57,582 nt of DNA, from contig CAYXVE010000034.1 of NCBI GenBank assembly GCA_964468435.1, forward strand, positions 1 to 57,582, in the 5' to 3' direction. The notes under the pieces are model-generated. The model had not been told where the DNA came from. It saw nothing but the letters and a program-made list of their open reading frames with translations, and did not search any database. This stretch comes from JBCCTX01 sp964468435 (GTDB taxonomy: Bacteria; Bacteroidota; Bacteroidia; J057). Below are positions 35,974-45,427 of this stretch, in pieces (within the stretch, counting starts at the first letter, position 1; each line of letters opens with the position of its first letter). The translations under genes and the position numbers were made by a program.

Positions 35974-37242
35974 ATGCCAGCAATAACTAGCTTGAATGAT
36001 GCCATAGAAAGGGATAAACAAGACCTACTAGCTACATACAGACCCCTTTTTTTCAATCCCAATCCTTCGCTCATATATATGGATGGCAACTCTCTCGGTA
36101 AACTTACCTTACAAGCCCGGGATAAACTTATCGAAACCATTGAGCATGACTGGGGAACCCGACTGATCAGAAGCTGGAATGAAGGCTGGCTGGAACTACC
36201 CCACCGGATTGGAGATAAAATTGCAATGATTCTGGGGGCCTCACCCGGAGAGGTGATCATAGCAGACTCTACATCTGTCAATTTATTCAAGCTAATGACT
36301 GCAGCTCTTCACTATCAATCCCCAAGAGCTAAAATCATTACCGATGATCTCAATTTTCCTTCGGATATCTATATTATGCAGGGCGTCATAGAGCTGTTGC
36401 AAAAGCAACACAAGTTGACAATCGTTTCATCAAAAGACGGTATTTATGGTCCCGAAAACGGCATTTTGGAACAGTTGGATGATCAGACGGCCCTGGTGAG
36501 CCTATCCCACACGGTTTTCAAAAGTGGATATACCTACGATATGGAAAAAATTACTCGCAAAGCACATGAAGTAGGCGCTTTGGTTTTATGGGATCTCAGC
36601 CACTCTGTAGGAGCTGTCGATATTGAACTAAACAGGTGCCAGGCAGATCTGGCTGTAGGTTGTACCTACAAATACCTCAATGGTGGTCCGGGGGCGCCTG
36701 CCTTTTTGTATGTGAATCAAAATCTGGTGTCCAAACTCTCCAATCCTATCTCTGGCTGGATGGGACAGCGAAATATGTTTGAGTTTGGTCTTGAGTATAA
36801 ACCTACTGCTGGAATAAGCCAATTCCTTACAGGAACTCCACCTGTATTGTCGCTTGTAGCCATTGAAGCTGGAGTGGACATGATCCTCGAAGCTGGAATT
36901 AAAGCCATTAGAGAAAAATCCCTGGCCCTGACTGACTATCTGATCAGTCTTTGGAAGCAATGGTTGTCTCCGCTAGGTGTGAAATTAAAAACACCTGAAA
37001 AATATCTCTATAGAGGTTCTCATGTATCCCTGGGACATCCAGAAGGTTTGGGGATAGATCTGGCTATGATACATGAAAAGCATATCATACCAGATTTCAG
37101 AGCCCCTGACAATATCAGGTTGGGTGTAGCACCTCTTTACACCAGCTATGAAGATGTTTACCGGGCTGTAATAGCTATACAAGAGATTATTGAAAGCAAA
37201 TCCTATCTGAGATACCAGGATAATCAACCTCCTGTAACCTGA
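35974..37242 (+). CDS. kynU: Kynureninase
   Basis: The 422-aa PLP enzyme cleaves kynurenine (or 3-hydroxykynurenine) to anthranilate and alanine. The PLP lysine is 233 in GCTYKYLNGGPGAP. Asp 207 lies in WDLSHSVGA, and YMDGNSLGKL is at 35-44, all typical of the family. Length is standard. It is divergent from trpB2 with a 64-base shared promoter region. With kynB this gives two steps of the kynurenine route. Confidence 0.94.
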   Translation: MPAITSLNDAIERDKQDLLATYRPLFFNPNPSLIYMDGNSLGKLTLQARDKLIETIEHDWGTRLIRSWNEGWLELPHRIGDKIAMILGASPGEVIIADSTSVNLFKLMTAALHYQSPRAKIITDDLNFPSDIYIMQGVIELLQKQHKLTIVSSKDGIYGPENGILEQLDDQTALVSLSHTVFKSGYTYDMEKITRKAHEVGALVLWDLSHSVGAVDIELNRCQADLAVGCTYKYLNGGPGAPAFLYVNQNLVSKLSNPISGWMGQRNMFEFGLEYKPTAGISQFLTGTPPVLSLVAIEAGVDMILEAGIKAIREKSLALTDYLISLWKQWLSPLGVKLKTPEKYLYRGSHVSLGHPEGLGIDLAMIHEKHIIPDFRAPDNIRLGVAPLYTSYEDVYRAVIAIQEIIESKSYLRYQDNQPPVT

Positions 37243-37248
37243 AACGAT

Positions 37249-38580
37249 CTATTTCTTCAGAAAATCACGGACGGCATCCACATAAGCGTCAGCAATAGCC
37301 ACAATCCTTGCTGGAGCGATTACCCCCCCGATTTCAACCTTTGGCCTGCTCAACCAGATTAATTCCCGCCAGAAATCCTGGCAAAGACTCTCTCCATAAC
37401 ACAAGGGGCTGGTAATTAAACTATTTAAGGCCAGATTTCGCGAATATACTCCTCCTGCTGAAGTGGGAATACAGTATTTTCTGAGATAATCGGGCCCATC
37501 CTGATAGCGTGCGGGGGATACATCAGTATGTTTTTTACTAGCCTCAATAAATTCATTTGCTAGTTGCATAGACTCCTGGATATTATCGGAGATTAACAGA
37601 TACAGAAAGTGCATGCGCTTCTCTTTGGTACTTAGTTCGCCCTTCATATAGCTGCCGGGAATAAATGCCATGCAGTAGTTACTGTAACCAGGCTGGAAAA
37701 AGCCTTCATCATCACGCTTTTCCCAGTTTTCCTTGTCTACGTTGTAGTGAATGATTAAGGTAAGATGAGGCCTGAAAGCATTGATTTGACGGGCTCTGGC
37801 TCTTAGATCCAGTTGATTGAATAATCTTCGGTAAATATCCTTTTCTGAGGCCTGATTTTTCCAAAATGATATTTCTTGCTTTGTAATTCTTCCGTTCCTG
37901 AATTCTTTTTCAAGATCCTCTTGAAAATGCTCTTCTCTCCAGGTATTATAATCCATCCCCATAGCGCTTATTCCAGAAGCCTTGCGTGTGATCAGCACTT
38001 CTGCTCCGAGCTTTTCGAGTTTATCCCTTACCAGAAAAGCTGTAGCCAGGGTGAGATTTGCTTCCCAGAATGCAGCTCCACTCCTTTCTGTTGTGGCTTT
38101 GACTTTTACGTATTTGCCTTCCAGTTCGGCTTCCGTCATACTTCCGGCAATATGTCCCGGATCTACCGCTATCCTTACTCCTTTTAGAACCTGATTAGCA
38201 GAATCATGGGGTTTCCATATAGAGAAGGGTTTGTAGCGCTTTACGATTTTCTCTGGCCACCTGCCAGTATCCTTGTTTTCATATATAATCATCATCTGCT
38301 CAGGCGGAAACAACTGCATCATACCCCAAAAAGCATTAAATTCATCTGTATACAGAAAAAACTCAGCACGTCCCATTTGTTTGTCCCGCTTTGACTCATA
38401 AATGGCTATCCCGTCCTGTGAAATGGAAAAGTGATCCCTGAGTTCAGGATCTTTGATTAAGTAAGATAAATTCAATTCCAATCTGTCCATCATATCCACC
38501 TGGTTTTCTCCATCCAATGGTTGAGCAAACGCATAGCACAGCACACATTTCATTATGCTAAAACAACATACCTTAAGCAT
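37249..38580 (-). CDS. N-acetylmuramoyl-L-alanine amidase (Amidase_3), secreted
   Basis: The 443-aa protein has a short signal (about residues 1-20). Amidase_3 ligands appear in order: His 143 in VDPGHIAG, Glu 173 in FWEANL and His 278 in LIIHYNVD, with insertions between them. These Zn enzymes cleave peptidoglycan stem peptides. The first 125 residues (DELFNAFWGMM...KRYKPFS) are not a known binding domain. Its start is one base after the stop of an unknown outer-membrane barrel gene, so the two are translationally coupled. The extra residues suggest a specialised, perhaps barrel-directed amidase. Confidence 0.82.
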   Translation of the reverse strand: MLKVCCFSIMKCVLCYAFAQPLDGENQVDMMDRLELNLSYLIKDPELRDHFSISQDGIAIYESKRDKQMGRAEFFLYTDEFNAFWGMMQLFPPEQMMIIYENKDTGRWPEKIVKRYKPFSIWKPHDSANQVLKGVRIAVDPGHIAGSMTEAELEGKYVKVKATTERSGAAFWEANLTLATAFLVRDKLEKLGAEVLITRKASGISAMGMDYNTWREEHFQEDLEKEFRNGRITKQEISFWKNQASEKDIYRRLFNQLDLRARARQINAFRPHLTLIIHYNVDKENWEKRDDEGFFQPGYSNYCMAFIPGSYMKGELSTKEKRMHFLYLLISDNIQESMQLANEFIEASKKHTDVSPARYQDGPDYLRKYCIPTSAGGVYSRNLALNSLITSPLCYGESLCQDFWRELIWLSRPKVEIGGVIAPARIVAIADAYVDAVRDFLKK

Positions 38581-38581
38581 A

Positions 38582-40534
38582 TCAACGAGTATTGGATCTA
38601 CCCTTGGAACCCAACCAAAAGTTCAAATTGAGGTTGAAAAAAGGACGGAAAAATATAGTAATAGTCTTCAGATCCTCTTCCCTGTGGGTAACTCCCAGGG
38701 TTGAAAATTCTTCCACTTCTTTAAAACGATGATCCTGATATTGAAATTGCCACCATACAGATAAATCTATCGTAGCAGGATTGCGGTGAAATAATTTAAA
38801 ACCTGTTCTTGGGCCAGTTTGAAAATTTCTGGATTTAAGATTAATAGGTACCAGCAGATTCTCCATGTTTGTCATTGCTGAATTATATTTGCGTACAAGA
38901 CTCAGATGCTGATAACCTACTTCCAGAAATAATCTTACAGATTCCCACGGACTTTTGATCTGCAAGGTGTGCAAATGAGATAAATTATATGTAATCGTGG
39001 TATCGAGTGTGGTTTCTGTAAAATTTTCCCAGTCGATATACGATACATGCGTCTCACGACGGAATAACGTAGACAAAATTTCCCATTTGCGAGAAGGTCT
39101 GTAGTTGACTTTGAGTTCAGATTCGAGGTTCCGCGAAGACCGATTCGTACGATTTACATCCTCAAAATCCTTGACATTATAAGTTACATAGATATCCTGA
39201 CTTCCCTGCAAAATAAGATTTGAAAGCGCTTCCCACCTATAGTCAAATTCCATTCGAAGGGTATACTGAGTATAATTATCCTGACTTCTCTCCTGGAACA
39301 GGAAAGCGTATTCTCTCACGTTTCCCAGTATCCGGTAAGTAGTGGAAAATTTCTGGCTCCAGCGGGCATTCCATTCGAGATTAGAACCATAGGTAAGCTC
39401 ATCATGATCATCCAGGTTGATTTGGGAAGGAGTATCGTATTTGATGTAAATATTATTAGCTGATACACGGAGATTGTGTTTGGGATGCATCCTGTATGAA
39501 AATTGTAATTCGAGTTGGTTTAATGATCGAAAAAAATCTTTTTGCTTCTCGCGCTCGAGTAACTGTTCAAAACGGTTGGGATTGACTAGCAGGGTATTTT
39601 CCAACTCATATCTGCGACTCAAATACAAATAGGAATAGGATAGAAAAGCGTTGAATTTCTTACTGGCAATAGAAAGTTTCTGCCGGGTAGATATGTTGAG
39701 CTGACTGAATGATAGGTCATTTCTGGTGACTGGATTTTCTTGCAGAGGATCAAATCTGAAATACCGGTTGGTAAGCAACATGACATTTTCAGAATCCCAA
39801 TACATATTGGGGTTGATCTGATAGCGCAGATTGAGTCCGGGTTGAAGGGTATCTGACACGATACTTTCTATCATCTGACTCCGGTAATCATCGATCTCAC
39901 TACTACCTGCCAAGAATCTGAATGCCAGATCTGCATAATCTCCAAAGGATTTGGACCAAGTCGTATTAAGGGTAATATTGCGTTGATTTCTGGGCGATAT
40001 GTCTTTCACCCTGGCAAAGAGATCTGTTTCCATCGTGAGTCCATCATCCCATTGATACTGAGACTTCAACCGGATAGCAGGTGAGATCCCCTGGTCCAAT
40101 AGAGCCGCCCGGTAATCCCAGCTATACCCGATCAGGGGAGTTAGAGAAAGGTATTCAAAAGGTTGATACTTGACCCCTCCATACACTGTAAAGCGATAAT
40201 TCTGATTGTTGAAAAAGTGATCGTATTCAATCCAGGAGGCGATATCCAGCCTGGAATTGAGCTTATAAAATTGCCATAGCGATGTGTGCAAATAAGCCTG
40301 CACAAAAGGATTACCGGAAAGTGTACTATTCAGAAGATTATCATGATGGATGTTGAGGTCCATGCGATATCTTGAACCTTGATAGGTGTAATCCATATCC
40401 CATCTTGAGCTATAGGTAAAGTTATTGGCTCTACGGACATCAATCTTAACACTGGGAGCTTGCCCCCATATTTTAGTCGAAGATAAAACACAAGCCGATA
40501 CACAAAGATATAGTATGAGATGTCTTCTGCCCAC
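38582..40534 (-). CDS. Uncharacterised outer-membrane beta-barrel protein
   Basis: I do not recognise the family. The 650-aa product has a signal peptide (LILYLCVSACVLSSTKIWGQA, about 6-26) and then continuous alternating amphipathic strands rich in Tyr, Arg, Asn and Gln, with turn residues every 10-12 positions, ending in FFRPFFNLNLNFWLG. This implies roughly 24-30 strands. No TonB box, plug or OmpA domain is seen. It precedes the wall amidase with one base between, so both are made from one message. A conduit, porin or anchor for the amidase is possible but unproven. Confidence 0.75.
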   Translation of the reverse strand: MGRRHLILYLCVSACVLSSTKIWGQAPSVKIDVRRANNFTYSSRWDMDYTYQGSRYRMDLNIHHDNLLNSTLSGNPFVQAYLHTSLWQFYKLNSRLDIASWIEYDHFFNNQNYRFTVYGGVKYQPFEYLSLTPLIGYSWDYRAALLDQGISPAIRLKSQYQWDDGLTMETDLFARVKDISPRNQRNITLNTTWSKSFGDYADLAFRFLAGSSEIDDYRSQMIESIVSDTLQPGLNLRYQINPNMYWDSENVMLLTNRYFRFDPLQENPVTRNDLSFSQLNISTRQKLSIASKKFNAFLSYSYLYLSRRYELENTLLVNPNRFEQLLEREKQKDFFRSLNQLELQFSYRMHPKHNLRVSANNIYIKYDTPSQINLDDHDELTYGSNLEWNARWSQKFSTTYRILGNVREYAFLFQERSQDNYTQYTLRMEFDYRWEALSNLILQGSQDIYVTYNVKDFEDVNRTNRSSRNLESELKVNYRPSRKWEILSTLFRRETHVSYIDWENFTETTLDTTITYNLSHLHTLQIKSPWESVRLFLEVGYQHLSLVRKYNSAMTNMENLLVPINLKSRNFQTGPRTGFKLFHRNPATIDLSVWWQFQYQDHRFKEVEEFSTLGVTHREEDLKTITIFFRPFFNLNLNFWLGSKGRSNTR

Positions 40535-40599
40535 AAAACAAATATAACTGTTTTTGCAGGCCTGGAAAGTAGAAAAAAGTATATCTACTGGCGTAAATA

Positions 40600-42069
40600 T
40601 TACGGTCTAACTAGGGCTGTATCCAACACCTCGAATACTCCACTTACCGCATCAATCGGGTTGAGCATCAGGTAGGGAAATACACCCAGTACGAGTATAA
40701 GTACAACCAGCAATACAGTCCCTATCAACGGCCATGTTCCAAAAGTAGTATTCAACTGAGGTTTCTCCTCACCACCAAAAAACATTAATACAATGACTTT
40801 GATATAGTAATATGCTCCTATTACCGAGGTCAGAATACCTACGATAGCCAGGAGGATAAGCTCTTCGCGAATAGCTGTAATAAATATTTGATATTTTGCC
40901 ATGAATCCTGCCAGAGGTGGTATACCAGCCAGTGAAAACAGAAATACGGACAGCGTTCCAGCGAAGTAGGGAGCCTTGATTCCCAGCCCTTTCCAGTGAT
41001 CCAGTGAAGTATCTTCATAATCTCTTTCAGCCATTCCTACCATTCCAAAAGCTCCAAGGTTCATCAAGGTATAGATAAACATATAGAAGATAACGGCTGA
41101 AAAACCTGCGGCTCCAGCACAAAGTCCCAGCATGACGTACCCCGAGTGAGCAATACTGGAGTATGCTAGCATTCGCTTGATATTGGATTGCTGTACTGCT
41201 ACAATATTACCATAAATCATAGTGAAGAGTGCAGAAATAGCAATCAGGGTGACGATCTTGTCAAATTCTATCAGTTCCAACTTTTTAATGATTAGCCCCA
41301 GGGCGATAAAAGCAGCCATTTTACTTCCAGTAGCCATAAAACCAGCTAATGGGGTAGGTGTACCTTCATATACATCAGGTGTCCAGTTGTGAAAGGGAAA
41401 GGCTGAAACCTTAAATAAGAAACCGATAATAATCAAACCGATAGCTGTATAGAAAATTAATGGAAATTCATTGAATGCAGCTCTATTGGCCAGGATATCA
41501 TCCATATTCGTGGCACCAGTAATACCATAGATCAATGCAATGCCAAAAAGCAGAAAAGCCGAGGCAAAAGAGCCCAGCAAAAAATATTTCAAACCGGACT
41601 CATTGGAGCGCTGATCCCTTTTGAAAAGAGCAGCAAAAATATACAAACACATGGACATCGTTTCCAGTCCAATGAAAGTAATAATCAGATCATTGGCATT
41701 GGCCATCAATACCATACCCAACACTGCAAAAACCAGCAGCACATAGACGTCGTAAATGGGTTTTTCCTGGCGTTTGAGATAATCCGTTACAAAAAATAAC
41801 GTAATGATCCCGGAAATACATAATAAAATGTGAACCATTGGTGCCTGGGCACCAGTTTCCAGCATTCCGAAAAATATGACGTCTGACGTATTGCTTCCCA
41901 TGGTGTAAGCCAGTATGCTGGACAGGATCAACCCTGCGGCAGCAACCCAGGGAAGTGACGAACGAACCTTAAAAACGTCCAGTAGCATCAGCGCCAATCC
42001 TGTCAGAAGAAGTATCAGAATTGGGGTGGCTTGTTGAGTGGAATGTGATAACTCAGATAAAAAATCCAT
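40600..42069 (-). CDS. nuoN: NADH-quinone oxidoreductase subunit N
   Basis: The 489-aa membrane protein has about 14 helices and the antiporter-like subunit core. Features include FIGLETMSMCLYIFAAL, FKVSAFPFHNWTPDVYEGTPTPLAGFMATGSKMAAF and RMLAYSSIAHSGYVMLGL, all typical of NuoN. It should pump protons within respiratory complex I. It is alone here; nuoM lies 11.6 kb away on the opposite strand and the remaining nuo genes are outside the window. The nearest same-strand gene is the barrel 65 bases downstream. Confidence 0.95.
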   Translation of the reverse strand: MDFLSELSHSTQQATPILILLLTGLALMLLDVFKVRSSLPWVAAAGLILSSILAYTMGSNTSDVIFFGMLETGAQAPMVHILLCISGIITLFFVTDYLKRQEKPIYDVYVLLVFAVLGMVLMANANDLIITFIGLETMSMCLYIFAALFKRDQRSNESGLKYFLLGSFASAFLLFGIALIYGITGATNMDDILANRAAFNEFPLIFYTAIGLIIIGFLFKVSAFPFHNWTPDVYEGTPTPLAGFMATGSKMAAFIALGLIIKKLELIEFDKIVTLIAISALFTMIYGNIVAVQQSNIKRMLAYSSIAHSGYVMLGLCAGAAGFSAVIFYMFIYTLMNLGAFGMVGMAERDYEDTSLDHWKGLGIKAPYFAGTLSVFLFSLAGIPPLAGFMAKYQIFITAIREELILLAIVGILTSVIGAYYYIKVIVLMFFGGEEKPQLNTTFGTWPLIGTVLLVVLILVLGVFPYLMLNPIDAVSGVFEVLDTALVRP

Positions 42070-42175
42070 GTACTTATGTGTATGAATATGGTTAAAGGCC
42101 TGGCTTACTTAACTTATCCCAGTTTCTGACGCTTTATTACCAAATCTTAGTGTAATTGTTCATGTTTGTCTCACA

Positions 42176-42198
42176 CTGTCGGACAGCGGGTAAATTTA
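42176..42198 (+). promoter_or_regulatory. Dyad overlapping a possible neuD-like promoter
   Basis: CTGTC-G-GACAG (42176-42186) is a perfect dyad. It lies in the spacer between TTTG (42165-42168) and TAAATTTA (42191-42198), which are 22 bases apart, slightly long for Bacteroidota. An operator overlapping a promoter would fit, but the promoter is weakly supported. Confidence 0.3.
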
Positions 42199-42243
42199 GT
42201 ATATAGTCAACGAGAATCAAAGCACCCTTTATGCCTTTTTAGC

Positions 42244-42861
42244 ATGAATAAACCATTGTATATTATAGGCACAGGTGGATTTGCCAGAGAGGTACTGTGC
42301 CTAATCAGGGATCTGGGAAGATATGATCAGGTCAAAGCCTTTGTAGAGGCTGATGCTGCTTACAGTCATCAAGCACTGATGAATATCCCTGTGATTCCCC
42401 AATCTCAATTTGATCCAGATGGAGCTGAAGTCATCATTGCCATCGGCGATCCGGCTACACGCCATAAGGTTTCTCTAACCCTACCGCAGGATACCGACTA
42501 CGCAACACTCATTCATCCTTCGGTAATTATGTCTCCATGGGTCAGGATTGGAGCAGGATCGATCATCTGTGCCAGGACGACCCTTACCTGTGAGATAAGC
42601 CTGGGTAAACATACCCAACTCAATCTGCACACGACAGTGGGACACGACTGTGTGCTGGAAGACTATGTAACAACTGCTCCAGCAGTAAATATCAGTGGGA
42701 GGTGTCATCTCGCAGGTAAAATATATGTAGGCACTAACGCCTCCATCCGGCAAAATATACGTATAGCAGAGGGTACTACGATCGGAATGGGAGCCGTCGT
42801 AGTTAAAGATATTACTGAACCTGGTATCTACGTGGGAAATCCCTGTAAAAAGATAAAATGA
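42244..42861 (+). CDS. NeuD-family sugar O-acyltransferase
   Basis: The ATG at 42244 gives a 205-aa protein beginning MNKPLYIIGTGGFAREVL, a classic NeuD N-terminus with a Rossmann-like nucleotide loop. The longer frame from 42166 adds 26 unrelated residues. The C-terminal half (from about 100) is a left-handed beta helix of hexapeptide repeats, with catalytic His in TTVGHDCVLED. Family members O-acetylate sialic acids or N-acylate UDP-linked sugars. No neuABC genes are near, so the target sugar is unknown. Confidence 0.83.
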   Translation: MNKPLYIIGTGGFAREVLCLIRDLGRYDQVKAFVEADAAYSHQALMNIPVIPQSQFDPDGAEVIIAIGDPATRHKVSLTLPQDTDYATLIHPSVIMSPWVRIGAGSIICARTTLTCEISLGKHTQLNLHTTVGHDCVLEDYVTTAPAVNISGRCHLAGKIYVGTNASIRQNIRIAEGTTIGMGAVVVKDITEPGIYVGNPCKKIK

Positions 42862-42957
42862 GTCCAGAAAAATTTTATCTATTATTATTAATCCCTATCA
42901 TTCAGCATGAGAAAACCCATCCTTTTCAACTTACTTTGAAATGGCCACCAAAAAGTT

Positions 42958-43611
42958 TCAGGCACCCTCTATCCCCATAAATGCTGTTCTGCGTATCAGA
43001 CTTTGAAGATGAGCTAGCTCTACTTTCGTGCGCTTCCCTTCGATGATCACAGCATCAGCATGTCCTTTTAGCCGTTCGTATAACCAGTTGATGACTGTAT
43101 CGAGATCGTCCTGTGGACCAAAGGAAAGGTATATTCGGATTGTCTCCACAAAGCCCACACTTACTCCGTTATGATCCTGATCCATAATAATAGATGCCTG
43201 AGTCCGGGGTATTTTAAACTCATCTCCCTGCTCCAGCCATCTAACATAAGTACCGAAAAGTAAATATTTGAGATCTTTTTCACGAGTAATGATCTCTATT
43301 TTCATACGTTCAAATGCAAAGCGGGCTTTCTTGTCAAAAATGTCTTCTTCTGATTGATCCACATTTCCTGCCTGCTGAAATTCCATGTACTTCCTGAGTT
43401 TACCCCCAAGAGATTCTATGCGCTGGTATTTTTCATGAGCCATTTCGCGAATCACATCATCATTGTACTGCTCAAATTTATCAGGGTGATACTTCTTGCG
43501 AAGCTCCATCTGGAGTTTCTCAAACTCTTCCCGTTCCAGGTCTTTCAGATTTTTCCCATATATTTCCCGGATCTCTTCTCTTTCTTTTTCGGTAAATGTA
43601 ATGTTTGCCAT
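42958..43611 (-). CDS. J-domain protein with uncharacterised C-terminal domain
   Basis: The 217-aa cytoplasmic protein begins with a J domain (about 1-75) with the HPD motif at 42-44 (KKYHPDKFEQY), the signature that stimulates DnaK. Glycine/phenylalanine and zinc-finger regions of DnaJ are absent. Residues 85-217 form a mixed domain of unknown fold. It is thus a small co-chaperone-like protein. Convergent with the NeuD-like gene. Confidence 0.72.
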   Translation of the reverse strand: MANITFTEKEREEIREIYGKNLKDLEREEFEKLQMELRKKYHPDKFEQYNDDVIREMAHEKYQRIESLGGKLRKYMEFQQAGNVDQSEEDIFDKKARFAFERMKIEIITREKDLKYLLFGTYVRWLEQGDEFKIPRTQASIIMDQDHNGVSVGFVETIRIYLSFGPQDDLDTVINWLYERLKGHADAVIIEGKRTKVELAHLQSLIRRTAFMGIEGA

Positions 43612-43780
43612 AGATGATAGAAATAAGCTCTCTTAAAAATACAACACCTATTATACCCTTTTTGTGACAGAAGCCCTGAGCTAGATCGTCAAATGCTGTG
43701 AATAGCAAAAAATTTCATGCTTAGGTATTTTCCCATACAAAACAACCTGTAAACATATTGGGGCGGCCAGTGTACCTATG

Positions 43781-45361
43781 TTACTCATCCCCCAATTCAA
43801 CAAACCGGAATCGCTCGTTTTCGGGCATTGTACGGGAATTTTGCACAATCTCTTCCATCCTGGCAATGACATCGGGATGGCTAGATGCAATATCAGTTGT
43901 CTCGGTGGGGTCCGTTTCCAGGTCGTAGAGTTCAAAATCCATATTGCCTTTGAAAATATTCTTGCGTATAGCCTTCCATTTTCCCATCCTTACAGCCTGT
44001 TGTCCCTGATAACTGGGAAATTCCCAATACAAAAATTCATGTGTTTTTGCTAGCTTTTTCCCCTCCAAAACGCTCACCATACTCAATCCATTTACATCTT
44101 TGGGAGCTTTAGTACCAGCAATTTCACAAAAGGTGGGGAGTATATCCCAAAAGGCGGAAATGTAATCACTCGTGGTGCCGGACTCGATTTTTCCGGACCA
44201 GCTTGCGATAAAAGGTACTCTTATCCCCCCCTCGTATACTGTGCCCTTACCCCGACCATAATCACCGCGAAATGGTTTGGCACTATCAAAAAATTCTGAA
44301 TCAGTACCCCCATTAAATGAGGGCCCATTGTCGCTGGTAAATACAATCAGGGTATGATCGTAAGTCCCGGTTTCCTTGAGTTTATCCACCAGTTTTCCCA
44401 CCTGCTCATCCAGATATGAGACCATAGCAGCATAGGTGGCTTGGGGATATCTTACGGGAAAATAGTTGCGTTCTCCCAGATAGGGATCTTCATCTCCGAA
44501 TTTTTCGTGGTAATAGTCAACCCAGCGCTGAGGGGCTTGTAAGGGTACATGAGGAATAGGAGAAGCAAAGTACAGGAAGAAAGGCTGATTTTGGTGGTTT
44601 TCAATAAATTGTAGAGACTCTTCCAGCATGAGTTCTGGAGCGTAATCCGGCTGGGATGTAAAAGGCAGGTAACTGGTCGAATCGTATGGATTTGTTCCTT
44701 CTGGCAGCTTGGTATTGGGCACTACAAGTTCATTATCTAACCACACCTTTTCCTCGTTTTTCCACAGGTGCTGGGGAAAATAGGTATGTGCTTGGCGCTG
44801 ACAATTATATCCAAAAAAGAAATCGAAACCCTGCTTGTTGGGAATTCCTTCGGTAAGAGGTGCTCCCAGCCCCCATTTACCCACGATGGCCGTTTTGTAT
44901 CCAGCTTGTTGCAATAACCGCCCCAATGTGGGAGTGCCAGCAGGAATAGGACGTTGTCCTTCGAGATAGGGGTCTTCTACAGCTTTCGCAAAATCCCACA
45001 CCTCACCTCGCTCACGCCATTCGTCATTGCTTCGTATATGAGCATAACCTGTATGTTTACCTGTCAATAATACACACCTGGAGGGAGCGCATACAGGTGA
45101 TCCTGAATAGTGCTGCGTAAATATCATACCGTTTTTAGCCAACTGGTCGATATTCGGAGTTTCAATCTTTTCTTGACCATATACTCCCAGATCACCATAT
45201 CCAAGGTCATCTGCCAAAATCAAAACGATATTGGGTCCTTCTGAACTAGGTGAATCTGAGCTTTCCGTTAAGCTACAACTCAAAGAAGAACCCAGTAATA
45301 AGGCTATATTTAGGTGTGTAACAAAGCGATTTAGTAGACAGGTTTTGATAGCAATGCGCAT
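43781..45361 (-). CDS. Sulfatase (S1 family, formylglycine type), lipoprotein
   Basis: The 526-aa protein has a lipoprotein signal (SSLSC, Cys 29). The alkaline-phosphatase-like core contains IVLILADDLGYGDLG (Asp 51-52, metal ligands). The sulfatase signature CAPSRCVLLTG is at 91-101, with Cys 91 the residue converted to formylglycine, and FTSDNGPS follows. It should remove sulfate esters, probably from algal or host glycans. No maturation enzyme for its Cys lies in the window: the SUMF1-fold lipoprotein at 9045 looks inactive. Standalone gene, so the exact substrate class is unresolved. Confidence 0.9.
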   Translation of the reverse strand: MRIAIKTCLLNRFVTHLNIALLLGSSLSCSLTESSDSPSSEGPNIVLILADDLGYGDLGVYGQEKIETPNIDQLAKNGMIFTQHYSGSPVCAPSRCVLLTGKHTGYAHIRSNDEWRERGEVWDFAKAVEDPYLEGQRPIPAGTPTLGRLLQQAGYKTAIVGKWGLGAPLTEGIPNKQGFDFFFGYNCQRQAHTYFPQHLWKNEEKVWLDNELVVPNTKLPEGTNPYDSTSYLPFTSQPDYAPELMLEESLQFIENHQNQPFFLYFASPIPHVPLQAPQRWVDYYHEKFGDEDPYLGERNYFPVRYPQATYAAMVSYLDEQVGKLVDKLKETGTYDHTLIVFTSDNGPSFNGGTDSEFFDSAKPFRGDYGRGKGTVYEGGIRVPFIASWSGKIESGTTSDYISAFWDILPTFCEIAGTKAPKDVNGLSMVSVLEGKKLAKTHEFLYWEFPSYQGQQAVRMGKWKAIRKNIFKGNMDFELYDLETDPTETTDIASSHPDVIARMEEIVQNSRTMPENERFRFVELGDE

Positions 45362-45427
45362 ATGCTTTCTTTTTCCTTAAAATGAAAAAAAACTATCAAT
45401 ACCCCAAACATATCAGGACTATTTCCC

